Shown here: one piece after another, positions 51,591-60,114 of the stretch | Layout of the letters: every line of letters starts with the position of its first letter | How positions within the stretch are numbered: the stretch's first letter is position 1 | From: Myxococcales bacterium | GTDB taxonomy: Bacteria; Myxococcota_A; Polyangia; Haliangiales; Haliangiaceae | NCBI GenBank assembly: GCA_016706545.1 | Contig: JADJJK010000008.1 | Coordinates: 1-64,000, forward strand | DNA length: 64,000 bases | Direction of reading: 5' to 3' | Position numbers and translations under genes: made by a program | Notes under the pieces: generated by a model | Databases searched by the model: none | Seen by the model: only the letters and a program-made list of their open reading frames with translations | Told to the model about the DNA's origin: nothing

Positions 51591-52121
51591 ATGGCGAAGA
51601 AGCAGACTCGGCGCAGCATAAGTGTGAGTCGCGCCACCTACGATCGGTTGAAGGCGTTCTGCGAGAGTAACGGGATCTCCATGAGCCAGTTCGTGGAGAA
51701 CCGGGTGGGCGATGTGCTGAGCCATGATGCTCCGGCTGCAAAGCCAGCGCCGGCCGTCACGCCTGGCGCGATGTTGTCGCCATCAGGCCATGGCGGGCAG
51801 TCGCACCACTCGAGCGTCGCCGGGCAGGCGGCGTACAGCGGTCATGCGGCTTCGGTCGCGCAGGGTGCCCATGGAACTCAGGGGACTCACGTAACTCACG
51901 TAACGCAGGCAACTCAGGGGACTCCTGCGGCTCGCTCCGCTGTGGAGCCCGCGGCGACCCGGCCATCGGTGCCAGCGCCAGCCGCTCCAGCCGCGGTGCC
52001 GCTGACCTCCGCAGCAGCGCGGATCGCCGTTGAGCCACCGCCACCAGTCATCAAGCCCAAGACGGAACAGCCGGCGCCCAAGCCAGCCGAGAAGCGGCCA
52101 GAGCAGATCTTCACGTTCTGA
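51591..52121 (+). CDS. Ribbon-helix-helix-like DNA-binding protein with long disordered tail
   Basis: A 176-residue protein from ATG 51591 with AAGGAAG just upstream. Residues 6-45 fit an RHH/CopG-type unit: a basic strand (RRSISVSRA) followed by two helices (TYDRLKAFCESNGIS, MSQFVENRVGDVL). The remaining 130 residues are low complexity: His/Gly/Ser, then GTQGTHVTHVTQATQGT repeats from an ACTCANGG-like unit, then Ala/Pro/Lys, ending in EQIFTF. The tail has the look of a flexible linker with a short conserved end that could bind a partner. The gene is surrounded by non-coding sequence and stands alone. Confidence 0.7.
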   Translation: MAKKQTRRSISVSRATYDRLKAFCESNGISMSQFVENRVGDVLSHDAPAAKPAPAVTPGAMLSPSGHGGQSHHSSVAGQAAYSGHAASVAQGAHGTQGTHVTHVTQATQGTPAARSAVEPAATRPSVPAPAAPAAVPLTSAAARIAVEPPPPVIKPKTEQPAPKPAEKRPEQIFTF

Positions 52122-52864
52122 TTGCTGGCTGCTCAGCTTGGACGGTTCTAGTAGTACTTCGCCCGGGTGATTCTGACCGCACCAGACGAGCGGATGCATC
52201 ACCGATCCCTGTGTTGCGGCTCCCCGCGGTCCGCCCAGGAACGCTTCGTCGCTGCGCCTTGAGTGCGGAGCGCCTCCACTCGCCGGTGGGACCATTGTCA
52301 CCGGCGCGCACTGCTGTACGTCGTGGCCCCAAGTCCTGTTGGTGTTGGCGGCCACCCGCTCGGATCGCGGCACAGCTCGCTGCGCAGCATGCTGACGAAC
52401 GTCACAGCACAGCTGCGCTCTCGATCTTCGCGAGGCTGGCTGAGCTGATTGGCTCGAAGGCTCCGGCTGCACCTGAGTTGCATTGATAGCGTCTGCGCCG
52501 GGGCTGAAGCCTTGGCCCTCCGCAGGTTCGCGTCCATCGCGCTGGCACGAGGCCTACTGCGCACATGGATGGTGGTTCTGTTGGGTTGCTCGCAGGAGAG
52601 GGATGGAAGTGCGCGCTTGCTCACAGCGAAGCAGCTCTTGTGGAGTCCGGGGGATGGCGTGCGCGAACGAAAGCGTTGCCGATACGCGCGCCATGCTGTA
52701 CGCTGATTTTGCGACCTGTTGTCGCCGAGAACACCCGCGATGACCCATCTGGACAGCGCGAAGCGTGCCTTCGAAACGGGCCGAAGTGCCCATTATGAAG
52801 GCCTGGGGCCGGGAGCCGCTGCAATATTGCTGGCGGGCCGGCTAGCCAGGCTCTGGCCTATGCC

Positions 52865-52949
52865 AGGGGAGGAATGACGCACATGCACAGTAAACGCTCG
52901 ACCTTTGAGGGGACGTTCGTCTAGTCGTCTCCACCGTTAACTCTGAACC
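52865..52949 (+). other. Possible short transcript with 16-codon ORF and hairpin
   Basis: AGGGGAGGA at 52865-52873 precedes ATG 52874 and, at better spacing, ATG 52883. The frame encodes MTHMHSKRSTFEGTFV and ends at TAG 52922-52924. A 7-bp stem (52909-52915 with 52926-52932, one G-U pair) spans the stop codon, and a strong intrinsic terminator begins 17 bases later. This could be a leader peptide, a microprotein or a small RNA with exposed GGA motifs. None of these is shown. Confidence 0.25.
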
Positions 52950-52975
52950 AAAAGGGGGCCACAAGGCCCCCTTTT
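52950..52975 (+). terminator. Strong intrinsic terminator
   Basis: An 11-base-pair perfect stem, AAAAGGGGGCC (52950-52960) with GGCCCCCTTTT (52965-52975), closes a four-base ACAA loop. The flanking A4/T4 gives it a T-run on either strand, so it can work both ways. It is the clearest terminator in the window and has no annotated gene directly upstream. Confidence 0.85.
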
Positions 52976-53194
52976 CCTTTGGTGCGAACCTCTTCTGTCC
53001 GCTCTTCGTCCGCGCCGCTGTCGCGGGCGCGTCTTCTGGCAGTCTGTTCTGTCCGCGCCGCCGCCGCCGCGGCGGTGGGCGTCTTCTGGCGGCCTCTTCT
53101 GTCCGCCTCCTTCTGAGCCTTTGGCGCAGCGTGAAAATTCGGTCGGCAGATGGAGCTCCGTTGCTGGCCGCCCTGCTAGTCTGCGCCCGCCGTC

Positions 53195-53551
53195 ATGAGC
53201 ACTCGACCAAGTACCGAGCTGGAGACGTTCCCCAATCCTCGCCGAGGCCGCGAGTACACGATCTCGTTCGAATGCCCTGAGTTCACGTGTCTGTGTCCGA
53301 TGACCGGACAACCGGACTTCGCCACGATCCTCATCGACTATGTCCCGCAAGAGCTGTGTGTGGAGCTCAAGTCGCTCAAGCTCTATCTGTGGAGCTATCG
53401 TGATCGCGGGGCGTTCCATGAGGCGGTGACCAACCAGATCTGCGACGATCTGGTCGCGGCCATCTCGCCGCGGAAGCTGACCGTCACCGCCAAGTTCTGG
53501 GTTCGTGGTGGCATCACCACCATCGTCAAAGTGGAGCACGTCGGTAGCTGA
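53195..53551 (+). CDS. queF: 7-cyano-7-deazaguanine reductase QueF (type I)
   Basis: A 118-residue enzyme reducing preQ0 to preQ1 with NADPH in queuosine synthesis. The nucleophile Cys34 lies in FTCLCPMTGQPD, and Asp41 seven residues later matches the general acid spacing of B. subtilis QueF (Cys55/Asp62). The family motif ELKSLKLYLW at 57-66 is present, as is FHEAVTNQICDDL. The length fits the single-domain tunnelling-fold type (B. subtilis QueF 165), slightly short. The other que genes are not in the window. Confidence 0.95.
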   Translation: MSTRPSTELETFPNPRRGREYTISFECPEFTCLCPMTGQPDFATILIDYVPQELCVELKSLKLYLWSYRDRGAFHEAVTNQICDDLVAAISPRKLTVTAKFWVRGGITTIVKVEHVGS

Positions 53552-53695
53552 GCGTCGCCAGTACCTCTCCACAGAGGAGATGACTGGTTGAGGGTGCCGA
53601 CGCACGCCGAGCGAGGAGGCGGCGCGAAGAAGCGCTCGTGGACGGCCCGCGAGGAGCTTGGAGTGCTCGGCAGGAGACCGTCTGACACCAGGCTC

Positions 53696-55006
53696 CTACG
53701 CGCTGATGGCGTCGGATGGGCGGGTCTTGATGAAGGGCAAGAGCGCCAGGAACGACACGACGGCCATCGCCTGGAACAGGACGAACACAGCGTCCCACCC
53801 CCAGCGGTCTTTGATCGCCAGGAGGATCAGCCCCTGCACCACGGCGCCGATCGAGCCCAGCCCGTTGATGAGGCCGCAGGCCAGCGAAGCCGCGCCCGGG
53901 CCGCCGAGGTCCTGCGCGGCCGCACCGGAGACCAGCGTGTCGGCGCCGAAGAGGAAGGCTCCGACCATCAGCAAGGTGGAGACGTTGAGCCAGACTCCCT
54001 CCGTGCCCAGGGCGCGGTACGCCATCAGGGCGAAGAACAACAGCCCGGCGCAAGCCGCGGCTACCAGCACCCGCCGCTTGCCAAGCACCCGGTCGGCGAC
54101 CAGGCCAGCCACCACCGCGAACACCACGCCCCCTAGCTCGAAGGAGATCGAGACGTACGCTGCCTCACTCTTGCCGTAGCCCAGGCTGACGTTCAGGTAG
54201 TAGGGCAGCCAGAACAAGAACCCATAGCGCATCAGCTTGAGTCCAAAGTAGGACAGGCCAAGCGCCCAGGTCAGCGGGTTGCGCAGGAGCATCGCCCACG
54301 CTTCGCGGCGGCGCAGCGCCACGGTCTCGCGGCCCACGATCACCGCGGTCGGAAGCGGCGCGGCCGGCGCGCGGCTGGCGTTCCCCTCGGGGGACGGCCC
54401 GGGGGCCTCCCTGAGTTCAGCCTGCGCTGGTGAGTCCCGGATCCCCTTCCAGTACGCGAGCGCCACGCTCGCCACCCAGCCAGCGGCGACGAAGTACACG
54501 ACCTTCCAGCCGAAGCCCAGCAGGTATCCAGCGACGAAGGTGGTGACGAGCCCGCCGGCCTGGTAGCAGGTGCTCCAGTACCCCATCACCTCGCCGCGCC
54601 GATCGGCTGGATACCAGGTGGCCATCAGCTTGCCATTGCCGGGCCAGCCGGTGGCCTGGGCCAGTCCGTTGATGGCTGAGCACGTAACGTAGACGACGAT
54701 CACCGAGGAGGTGAGCGAGTCCGCAGTGGCGAACCCCACCGTCAGCCCGGCGCTGATCAGCATGCCGGCGGTCACCATGCGGCGGGCGCCGATGACGTCG
54801 CCCAGCGCGCCGGCTGCGAACTGTCCCACGCAGTATCCCAGGAGATAGGCGAGGTCTATCCACTTGAGCCATACCTCGGCGATACCGAGCGAACTCTTGA
54901 CCACCGCAAAGTTTTTTCGCGTGAAGTAGTACGAAAAGTACGACAGCCATGACAGCGCGAAGACTCTGGTCCTCCAGCGCGAGAGCTGCAGCGTGGCTTC
55001 CGACAA
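53696..55006 (-). CDS. MFS transporter, organophosphate:phosphate antiporter (GlpT/UhpT-like) type
   Basis: A 436-residue protein with about twelve TM helices in two halves joined by a polar loop (about 203-240, Pro/Ala-rich). The N-terminal phrase SWLSYFSYYFTRKNFAVVKS and GWPGNGKLMATWYPADRRGE match the OPA branch, whose members exchange glycerol-3-phosphate or sugar phosphates for phosphate. The arginines that bind phosphate in GlpT seem to have counterparts (R in YFTRKN), but the substrate is not certain. The gene stands alone, divergent from the receiver-GHKL gene. Confidence 0.88.
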   Translation of the reverse strand: MSEATLQLSRWRTRVFALSWLSYFSYYFTRKNFAVVKSSLGIAEVWLKWIDLAYLLGYCVGQFAAGALGDVIGARRMVTAGMLISAGLTVGFATADSLTSSVIVVYVTCSAINGLAQATGWPGNGKLMATWYPADRRGEVMGYWSTCYQAGGLVTTFVAGYLLGFGWKVVYFVAAGWVASVALAYWKGIRDSPAQAELREAPGPSPEGNASRAPAAPLPTAVIVGRETVALRRREAWAMLLRNPLTWALGLSYFGLKLMRYGFLFWLPYYLNVSLGYGKSEAAYVSISFELGGVVFAVVAGLVADRVLGKRRVLVAAACAGLLFFALMAYRALGTEGVWLNVSTLLMVGAFLFGADTLVSGAAAQDLGGPGAASLACGLINGLGSIGAVVQGLILLAIKDRWGWDAVFVLFQAMAVVSFLALLPFIKTRPSDAISA

Positions 55007-55093
55007 GCGACCAACGCTATCACGGACCGCTTATCGAAGCGCCGGCAGCTCGCGGCAAACGCGCAACTGCGTCCGGAACCGTGTAGGCTGGAG

Positions 55094-56038
55094 GTGTTGA
55101 AGGAACCGTCCATCATCATCATTCACTCCGATCGACGCACGCAGCGGATCGTACAGCGGGTGCTCGGCGTTGGCGGATATCGCATCGAGGTCGCCGACGA
55201 CATCGCGCAGGCCGAGCGATTGCTCGCGCACATGACGCCGATCTTGGTGGTCGTCGATGGCGAGATCGTGCTGGGCGGTCGCGGCGATACCTTCTTCGCG
55301 ACCGCCGCGGAGCGCGGGGTCGAGGCGTGCATCGCGCTGCTCGGCGACCACGCCTATCAGCAGATGCCTCGCATCCTGCGGATGGGTTCGGTCACCAACC
55401 TCCTCGTACACCCGATGCCGCTCCTCGCCGAGGAGCTGACGGTGACGGCGCACAAGCTCATCCGTCGGGAGCTGTTTGGGCTGGAGAAATATCTCTTGTG
55501 GGGAACCGTCGCCGAGCGCGCGGTGTTGACCCGCGCCAGTCATCGCGCGGCGCTGGTCGAGCGGGTGGCCGAGTCTGTCCGGGCCACTGGGCAGAGCCCG
55601 CGTGTCGCCTCCATGGCGATGCTCATCTCGGATGAGCTCCTGTCCAACGCGGTCCACAACGCGCCGGTCGACCACGATGGGGTGGCGTACCGGCGCGAGC
55701 TGTCGCGCGACGCTGAGCTCGAGCTCGATGAGCGGCACCAGGTGGAGCTGCGCTGGGCGTGCGATGCGCGGTACCTGGCCATCGAGGTCACCGACCGCTT
55801 CGGCAGCCTGGATCGCGAGACCATCCTTGGCTCGCTGTCCAAGAGCCAGGTCAACGCCTCCGGCGGCGGGGCGGGGATGGGCATCTCGCTCACCTATCGA
55901 TCTTGTGATCACCTGGTGTTCAACCTGGCGCCGGGCAAGCGCAGCGAGATCATCGCGCTCATCAACGTGCGACATCCGCCTCTGGAGCGAGGCCCCGCCT
56001 CGTCTTACAATATCTTCATCGAGCGCGAGGGTTCGTAG
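55094..56038 (+). CDS. Receiver-like domain fused to GHKL (histidine-kinase-type) ATPase domain
   Basis: A 314-residue protein from GTG 55094; TTG 55097 is equally possible. Residues 1-115 look like a receiver (IIIIHSDRRTQRIVQRVLGV, ILVVVDGE with the candidate phospho-Asp). Residues about 165-300 have the Bergerat-fold ATP site: N-box SDELLSNAVHNAP, a G1-like TDRFGSL and a G2-like GGGAGMGISL. There is no DHp/H-box, so it cannot autophosphorylate like a normal sensor kinase. Proteins of this type resemble RsbW/anti-sigma kinases that are controlled by phosphorylation of an attached receiver. The partner is unknown. Confidence 0.8.
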   Translation: MLKEPSIIIIHSDRRTQRIVQRVLGVGGYRIEVADDIAQAERLLAHMTPILVVVDGEIVLGGRGDTFFATAAERGVEACIALLGDHAYQQMPRILRMGSVTNLLVHPMPLLAEELTVTAHKLIRRELFGLEKYLLWGTVAERAVLTRASHRAALVERVAESVRATGQSPRVASMAMLISDELLSNAVHNAPVDHDGVAYRRELSRDAELELDERHQVELRWACDARYLAIEVTDRFGSLDRETILGSLSKSQVNASGGGAGMGISLTYRSCDHLVFNLAPGKRSEIIALINVRHPPLERGPASSYNIFIEREGS

Positions 56039-56269
56039 GCGCGTCGCCGACTCGCCGACGTCGCGGAGTTCGCGGCCGTCGCGGAGCTCGCGGACTGCAT
56101 CCGCTCGCTGGTGTGGTCGGCATCACGGGGTCGGAGCACCGGTCGAAGCACCGGTCGAAGCACTGGGGGGCTTGCAGCGGGGGCTTTCTTCGCGGGCGAG
56201 GCGGTCGGTCTGGGTGTCGTGGACTCGCGTTGCAGCACGCCCGCCTTTGGCGCATAGTCCGCCACCACC

Positions 56270-56914
56270 GTGCTCGACTCCATCGCCGCCGCCATGCAGG
56301 GCTTTGTCCAGGATATCGGCTATCCCGGGCTGTTCTTGCTCATCGTGCTCGAGAGCACGTTCGTCCCGGTTCCCTCCCTGCTGGTCATGCCCTTCGCGGG
56401 GTTTCTGGCGCACCGTGGTGTGTTTGACCTGGGGCTGATCCTGTCTCTCAACAGCGCCGCTGCGCTCACAGGGTCACTGGCCTCCTATTACTTCGGTGCG
56501 CTCGGTGGCAAGCCTATGCTGCTCAAGTATGGAAAGTACATACTTGTGAAACCAGCGGACCTCGCGAAGACCGAGGACTTCTTCTCCAAGCACGGGGCCT
56601 GGACGGTGTTCATCGGGCGCTTCGTCCCGGTGGTGCGCCACGTCATCTCGGTTCCAGCAGGCATCGCCAGGATGCCGCTGCGGGCCTTCTTGCTACAGAC
56701 CTTTCTTGGTGCCAGCCTGTGGGGCGGCGGCCTGATGGTGGTCGGCTTCGTCCTGGGCGCTCGCTGGCAAGAGATAGCCAAATCGGCCAAACGGGTAGAT
56801 CTCGTGATCGCGTTGGCGATCGTGCTCACCATCCTAGCCTTGGCTGTTCGCTTCGTGGTACGCCGCCGTCGTGAGCGCACGGCCCAGGCCGCCAGCGCTG
56901 GAGATCAAGCGTAG
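56270..56914 (+). CDS. DedA-family membrane protein
   Basis: A 214-residue protein from GTG 56270. It has the DedA/VTT layout: an early amphipathic helix and re-entrant loop (LESTFVPVPSLLVMPFAGFL), the FIGRFVPVVRHVISVPAGIA segment with conserved Arg and Pro, and two late TM helices. DedA proteins move undecaprenyl phosphate or phospholipids across the inner membrane and affect drug and pH tolerance. The C-terminus is basic and cytoplasmic. A downstream gene begins within 90 bp in the same direction. Confidence 0.9.
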   Translation: MLDSIAAAMQGFVQDIGYPGLFLLIVLESTFVPVPSLLVMPFAGFLAHRGVFDLGLILSLNSAAALTGSLASYYFGALGGKPMLLKYGKYILVKPADLAKTEDFFSKHGAWTVFIGRFVPVVRHVISVPAGIARMPLRAFLLQTFLGASLWGGGLMVVGFVLGARWQEIAKSAKRVDLVIALAIVLTILALAVRFVVRRRRERTAQAASAGDQA

Positions 56915-57001
56915 ACCGTGCAGCGTCCCCGCTCTGCTCCCACTGCTTCGGCTGCCTCAGCCCCACCTTCTTCCGGCCCCATCCGACCTTCGCATCCAAC
57001 C

Positions 57002-58027
57002 ATGCTAGCTTCGTCTCAGATGGCGTACTCCGCGGAGGCATATGCCGGGAGCGTGCTCGATCGGCATGAGTACGAGCTCGTGGAGCGTGCGCTCTCGGTG
57101 GTAGCAGCTCGTCATCCGGAAGACGCAGAGATCCTGCGTAACCTGGTGATTGATCTCAAGGACATGTCGAGCCTCCTGGACCGGCAGCGCCCGTTGCGTC
57201 GGCCCACCGCGCTGGGCGGCGAATCACGCACGGAGTCCGGGCTCATCGCGCACCTGGTGGCCATCGACGGCCTCTCGGGAGACCTGGTGTTGCCGCTCAA
57301 GGCCACGCTATCTCGCACCTACCTGCTCACCAAGATCGCGTTCCTGCGCGGCTTCGTCAAAGCCACGTCCGCCATCGAGGATGTCTCCGAGTGTCGCAAC
57401 CTGTGTACGGAGCTGCGAGAAGAGCAAGCGCAGTCCATCTACACGCTGCTCGCCGAGGAGCTCTTGCTGGCGCTCTTGCGCAAGCCGGACGTGCTGCTGA
57501 GCACCAAGGAGCGGGCGGCTGACCAGCTCATCACGATCTGGGATGACGCCGCGCTGGAGATCAACGACTTCGCGCCGCTCCTCGAGTCCGCGTGGCACGC
57601 CCGCAACCGCATCAACAGCGAGTGCGGTGCGCTGCTTGGTGCGTCGGAGACCTTCCGCCTGGTGTGCGAGGACTGCCGCCCCGAGGTGCTGGATTTCTTC
57701 GCGCGTGACGGCATGAGCTTCGACGAGTCGGCGGCGTTCGAGGAGTTCCTCTTCAACATGACGCACGAAGAGCTGGTGACGCTGCGCCAGGCCATGCACG
57801 ACCAGAACATGAAGACCGCCTCCGCCAAGTGGGCCGCCAACGTGCTCGGCCGCACCATCGAAGAGCTGGAGCGTTCGCACCAGGTGGACTCGATGGCGCT
57901 GTATCGCTCATACCAGCGCCGCCAGCTCGCCGCGGATTTTCGCCTGATGGCAGGAGCGCCCGGGCCGCGTCGCACCGCGGAGGCCTACCTCATGGTGTAC
58001 CTGCTGGATCAGCAGCTCGTCGGATAG
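57002..58027 (+). CDS. Helical protein of unknown function
   Basis: A 341-residue protein if ATG 57002 is used; GTG 56918 would add 28 residues but their codons lack the G+C-rich third position seen in the rest, and ATG 57020 is also possible. The protein is acidic, soluble and nearly all helical (RHEYELVERALSVVAARHPE; LIAHLVAIDGLSGDLVLPLK; EEFLFNMTHEELVTLRQAMH). Two cysteine pairs occur (SECRNLC; CEDC), perhaps metal-binding but too far apart to be a standard finger. I recognise no family. The next gene follows 6 bp after the stop. Confidence 0.6.
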   Translation: MLASSQMAYSAEAYAGSVLDRHEYELVERALSVVAARHPEDAEILRNLVIDLKDMSSLLDRQRPLRRPTALGGESRTESGLIAHLVAIDGLSGDLVLPLKATLSRTYLLTKIAFLRGFVKATSAIEDVSECRNLCTELREEQAQSIYTLLAEELLLALLRKPDVLLSTKERAADQLITIWDDAALEINDFAPLLESAWHARNRINSECGALLGASETFRLVCEDCRPEVLDFFARDGMSFDESAAFEEFLFNMTHEELVTLRQAMHDQNMKTASAKWAANVLGRTIEELERSHQVDSMALYRSYQRRQLAADFRLMAGAPGPRRTAEAYLMVYLLDQQLVG

Positions 58028-58033
58028 CGAGCG

Positions 58034-58879
58034 ATGCGGCCGGCGGCGCAGCTCCTGCTGCAGCAGAGCGGCGTGGTGACCTGGTATCGCCGCACCCAGG
58101 GGGCGCTGTGGCAGCTGACGCCCGACGAGGAGCGAGGCTTTGTGGCCACCATGGCCCCATCGGCGGCCGGCGCCTGGCTGTGCGCAGACGCGACCGGCGC
58201 GCCTGTCCTGCACGAGCTGCCGCCGCAGCGCTCGCCGGTGGCCGCGGTCCTCGTTCATCCGCGCACCCAGGACAGGCTATTGGCCGGTCCCCAGGGGTTG
58301 GTGGTCGTGCCGGCGCCCAGCCGCCCGGGCGGAGCCGTCGAGCCGGAGATGCATAACGGGCCGACCGGGCCGACCGGGTCGACCGGGCCGACCGCGCCAA
58401 CGTCGCGGGTCTTGCTCTCTGGCGCCGTGCAGGCGCTGGCGTGGTCCTCTGATCTGCGACGGATCTACGCCGCGACCTCCGAGGGTACGGTGTGGATGGT
58501 GCCCTCGACCGCGCGTGGCCCGGACGCGAGCGAGCCGGTCGTGCTCGCCGAGCTGCCGCGACTCGGCGACGACGCCCGAGGTCTCTCGGTGTCACTGGCC
58601 ATGGGGCCAGGCGGACTCCTGGCGGTCACCCCCGCTGCGGTCTACGGCATCAACCTGCGGCACGGCACCTGCGTGCGGCTCTTCGCGTTGCCGGCGTTGG
58701 TGCCGGCGTCTGGGTGGATGGAGGCGCCCGCGGTCGCCGTGGACCACCAGCGCTTCATCTATCTGGCTGACGACCGCGAGGTCACGCGGTGTCGCGGCGA
58801 CGGCAGCGAGCCGGCGCGGTGCGGCGCCGCGCCCACGTCAGGCGACCGGTCGCCTACTTTGCCAGGCGCCGCTCGATGA
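58034..58879 (+). CDS. Propeller-like protein with collagen-like linker, unknown function
   Basis: A 281-residue protein from ATG 58034, 6 bp after the previous stop. Short beta-rich units of about 40 residues (LLAGPQGLVVVPAPS; IYAATSEGTVWMVPS; LLAVTPAAVYGINL; FIYLADDREVTRCRG) suggest a beta-propeller. In the middle a NGPTGPTGSTGPTAPT stretch comes from four copies of GGGCCGACC (about 58356-58400). There is no signal peptide, so it is probably cytoplasmic and works with its upstream neighbour. The 3' end overlaps the convergent gene by 26 bp. Confidence 0.55.
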   Translation: MRPAAQLLLQQSGVVTWYRRTQGALWQLTPDEERGFVATMAPSAAGAWLCADATGAPVLHELPPQRSPVAAVLVHPRTQDRLLAGPQGLVVVPAPSRPGGAVEPEMHNGPTGPTGSTGPTAPTSRVLLSGAVQALAWSSDLRRIYAATSEGTVWMVPSTARGPDASEPVVLAELPRLGDDARGLSVSLAMGPGGLLAVTPAAVYGINLRHGTCVRLFALPALVPASGWMEAPAVAVDHQRFIYLADDREVTRCRGDGSEPARCGAAPTSGDRSPTLPGAAR

Positions 58880-59291
58880 GCCGCGCCAGATCCGGGATCG
58901 CTTCTACGACGTTCTTCTTCGCGGTGTCGCGCATGCGCTGATACATCTTCTTGGCGGTGCCGTGGGAGCTGCGGGCCGCGCGCTCGTCGGTCACTGCCAG
59001 CAGATCTTCGGCCACATCATCTGAGCGCGCGATGATGTAGTCGGAGAACGCGCCGGGCTTGGTGGCCTCCCACTTGTCGTAGTGAGGCTGCATCTTGCCG
59101 AGCCAGTCATCGAGCAAAGTGTCGACCACTTCAGGAACGAACCGCTTCTTGAGCGCCTTGATCGTGGCGTAGGCGCTCTTGATCATGAAGCCCTTGGCCT
59201 TCACCTGGTGCTCGATGAGCTCCACGCAGTCGTCCACCACGTGAACACGCACGGGCTCTTTCCCCAAACGCTCTACCAGAGACTGTCCCAT
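58854..59291 (-). CDS. Conserved-looking 145-residue protein
   Basis: A 145-residue basic, helical, soluble protein from ATG 59289-59291, preceded by AGGGAAG at 9-base spacing. It begins MGQSLVERLGKEPVRVHVVD and has an FMIKSAYATIKALKKRFVPE helix, then MQPHYDKWEA and a C-terminal helix. The composition is clearly coding and I believe related proteins exist in other bacteria, but I cannot name the family. The ribosome binding site falls in a small hairpin (next entry). Confidence 0.65.
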   Translation of the reverse strand: MGQSLVERLGKEPVRVHVVDDCVELIEHQVKAKGFMIKSAYATIKALKKRFVPEVVDTLLDDWLGKMQPHYDKWEATKPGAFSDYIIARSDDVAEDLLAVTDERAARSSHGTAKKMYQRMRDTAKKNVVEAIPDLARLIERRLAK

Positions 59292-59300
59292 AAGCTACTT

Positions 59301-59320
59301 CCCTTGCCGGTTGCCAAGGG
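59301..59320 (-). promoter_or_regulatory. Small hairpin over a ribosome binding site
   Basis: CCCTTG (59301-59306) and CAAGGG (59315-59320) form a 6-bp stem with an 8-base loop, symmetric on both strands. On the minus-strand transcript the right arm carries the AGGG of the probable Shine-Dalgarno sequence of the 145-residue protein gene, so the fold could hide it. Confidence 0.3.
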
Positions 59321-59401
59321 CGCAACCTTATCGGGGCTTGCGCTGCCGTTCAACATCCTGCCGGCAAGGTGTTGCCGATCTCGCAGGATCTTGCGGGCTG
59401 G

Positions 59402-59998
59402 TTACTCGCGAAACGCCGCGCCGTACTGTGCGCAGCGTCGGCGCATGTCGGCGCGGTCACGCTCCGGCAGGTGCGAGTAGTGCGTCTGGGCGACGTCGAG
59501 CTCCCCCATGATGCAGGACGCAGAGACCACGATGCGGCGCATGCGCGCGGAGTCCGGGCGAGTTCGCAAGAGCGAGAGCGCCAGGCTGCGCGCCTCGTCG
59601 TAGTCTCGCTGGTCGTAGCGCCGGTTGGCTTCGTCAAAGGCCAGATCTGCCGAGGATTCGATCTGCGCGGCCAGCGCCGGGGGCGCCACGGGCGTCACCG
59701 GATCCGGCGCTGGCGCAGCTTGCGGCTGGCTCGGCGTCGGCTCCGTGGGGGCTGGCGCGGGGGGCGTGGCGCGGGCTGGCGCCAGAGGACCGAGGCTGTG
59801 ACCGAGGCTAGGACCGCGGCTGGGACCAAGGCTTGTGCCCCCGCTGGAACCCGGGGCGCTGGCACCAGGGTGGCCCTCGGGGGATGGGCCGATATCGGGC
59901 CCGCTCCGTACCTGCGTGAACAGGTAGGTGGTGAAGGCAAGCAACAGGACGCTTGCGGCGAGGGTCAGCGACCGCGCGGACACTCCTGGAGGTATCAC
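59402..59998 (-). CDS. Membrane-anchored protein with disordered linker and TPR-like end
   Basis: A 198-residue protein from GTG 59996-59998, with GAGGGCGG upstream; a TTG at 60025 is an alternative. One TM helix lies near the N-terminus (LTLAASVLLLAFTTYLFTQV). It is followed by about 80 residues of Pro/Ser/Gly/Ala with GPSLGHSLGP-like repeats, then a helical end (SADLAFDEANRRYDQRDYDE; ARSLALSLLRTRPDSARMRR) with TPR character and two Cys. It is probably an inner-membrane protein exposing a TPR-like domain. It is divergent from the Ser/Thr kinase at 60115 with 116 bp between them, so the two may be co-regulated. Confidence 0.55.
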   Translation of the reverse strand: MIPPGVSARSLTLAASVLLLAFTTYLFTQVRSGPDIGPSPEGHPGASAPGSSGGTSLGPSRGPSLGHSLGPLAPARATPPAPAPTEPTPSQPQAAPAPDPVTPVAPPALAAQIESSADLAFDEANRRYDQRDYDEARSLALSLLRTRPDSARMRRIVVSASCIMGELDVAQTHYSHLPERDRADMRRRCAQYGAAFRE

Positions 59999-60114
59999 GC
60001 ACCGCCCTCGGTTTCCACCATGCAAGGCGCGAGGCCAGCAGCCGTCGGGCGAATTTCCGGGCGTGTTTGCGTGCGCCCAGCGACTTCGTGCCTGCTACCA
60101 TCCAGAGACGCTCC

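Larger units (their letters stand above)
52122..53194. other. 1.1 kb region without a supported protein gene
   Basis: No frame in this stretch has convincing composition; the G+C level falls slightly and third-position bias is lost. The one clear element is the terminator at 52950-52975, preceded by a possible short transcript. From about 53030 to 53115 there are GCGTCTTCTGGC repeats upstream of queF. I see no preQ1 riboswitch-like structure before queF. Confidence 0.5.

Noticed and set aside
52930..53194. preQ1 riboswitch in front of queF
   Set aside because: I looked for the small preQ1 stem and A-rich tail upstream of queF and saw only GCGTCTTCTGGC repeats and the terminator.
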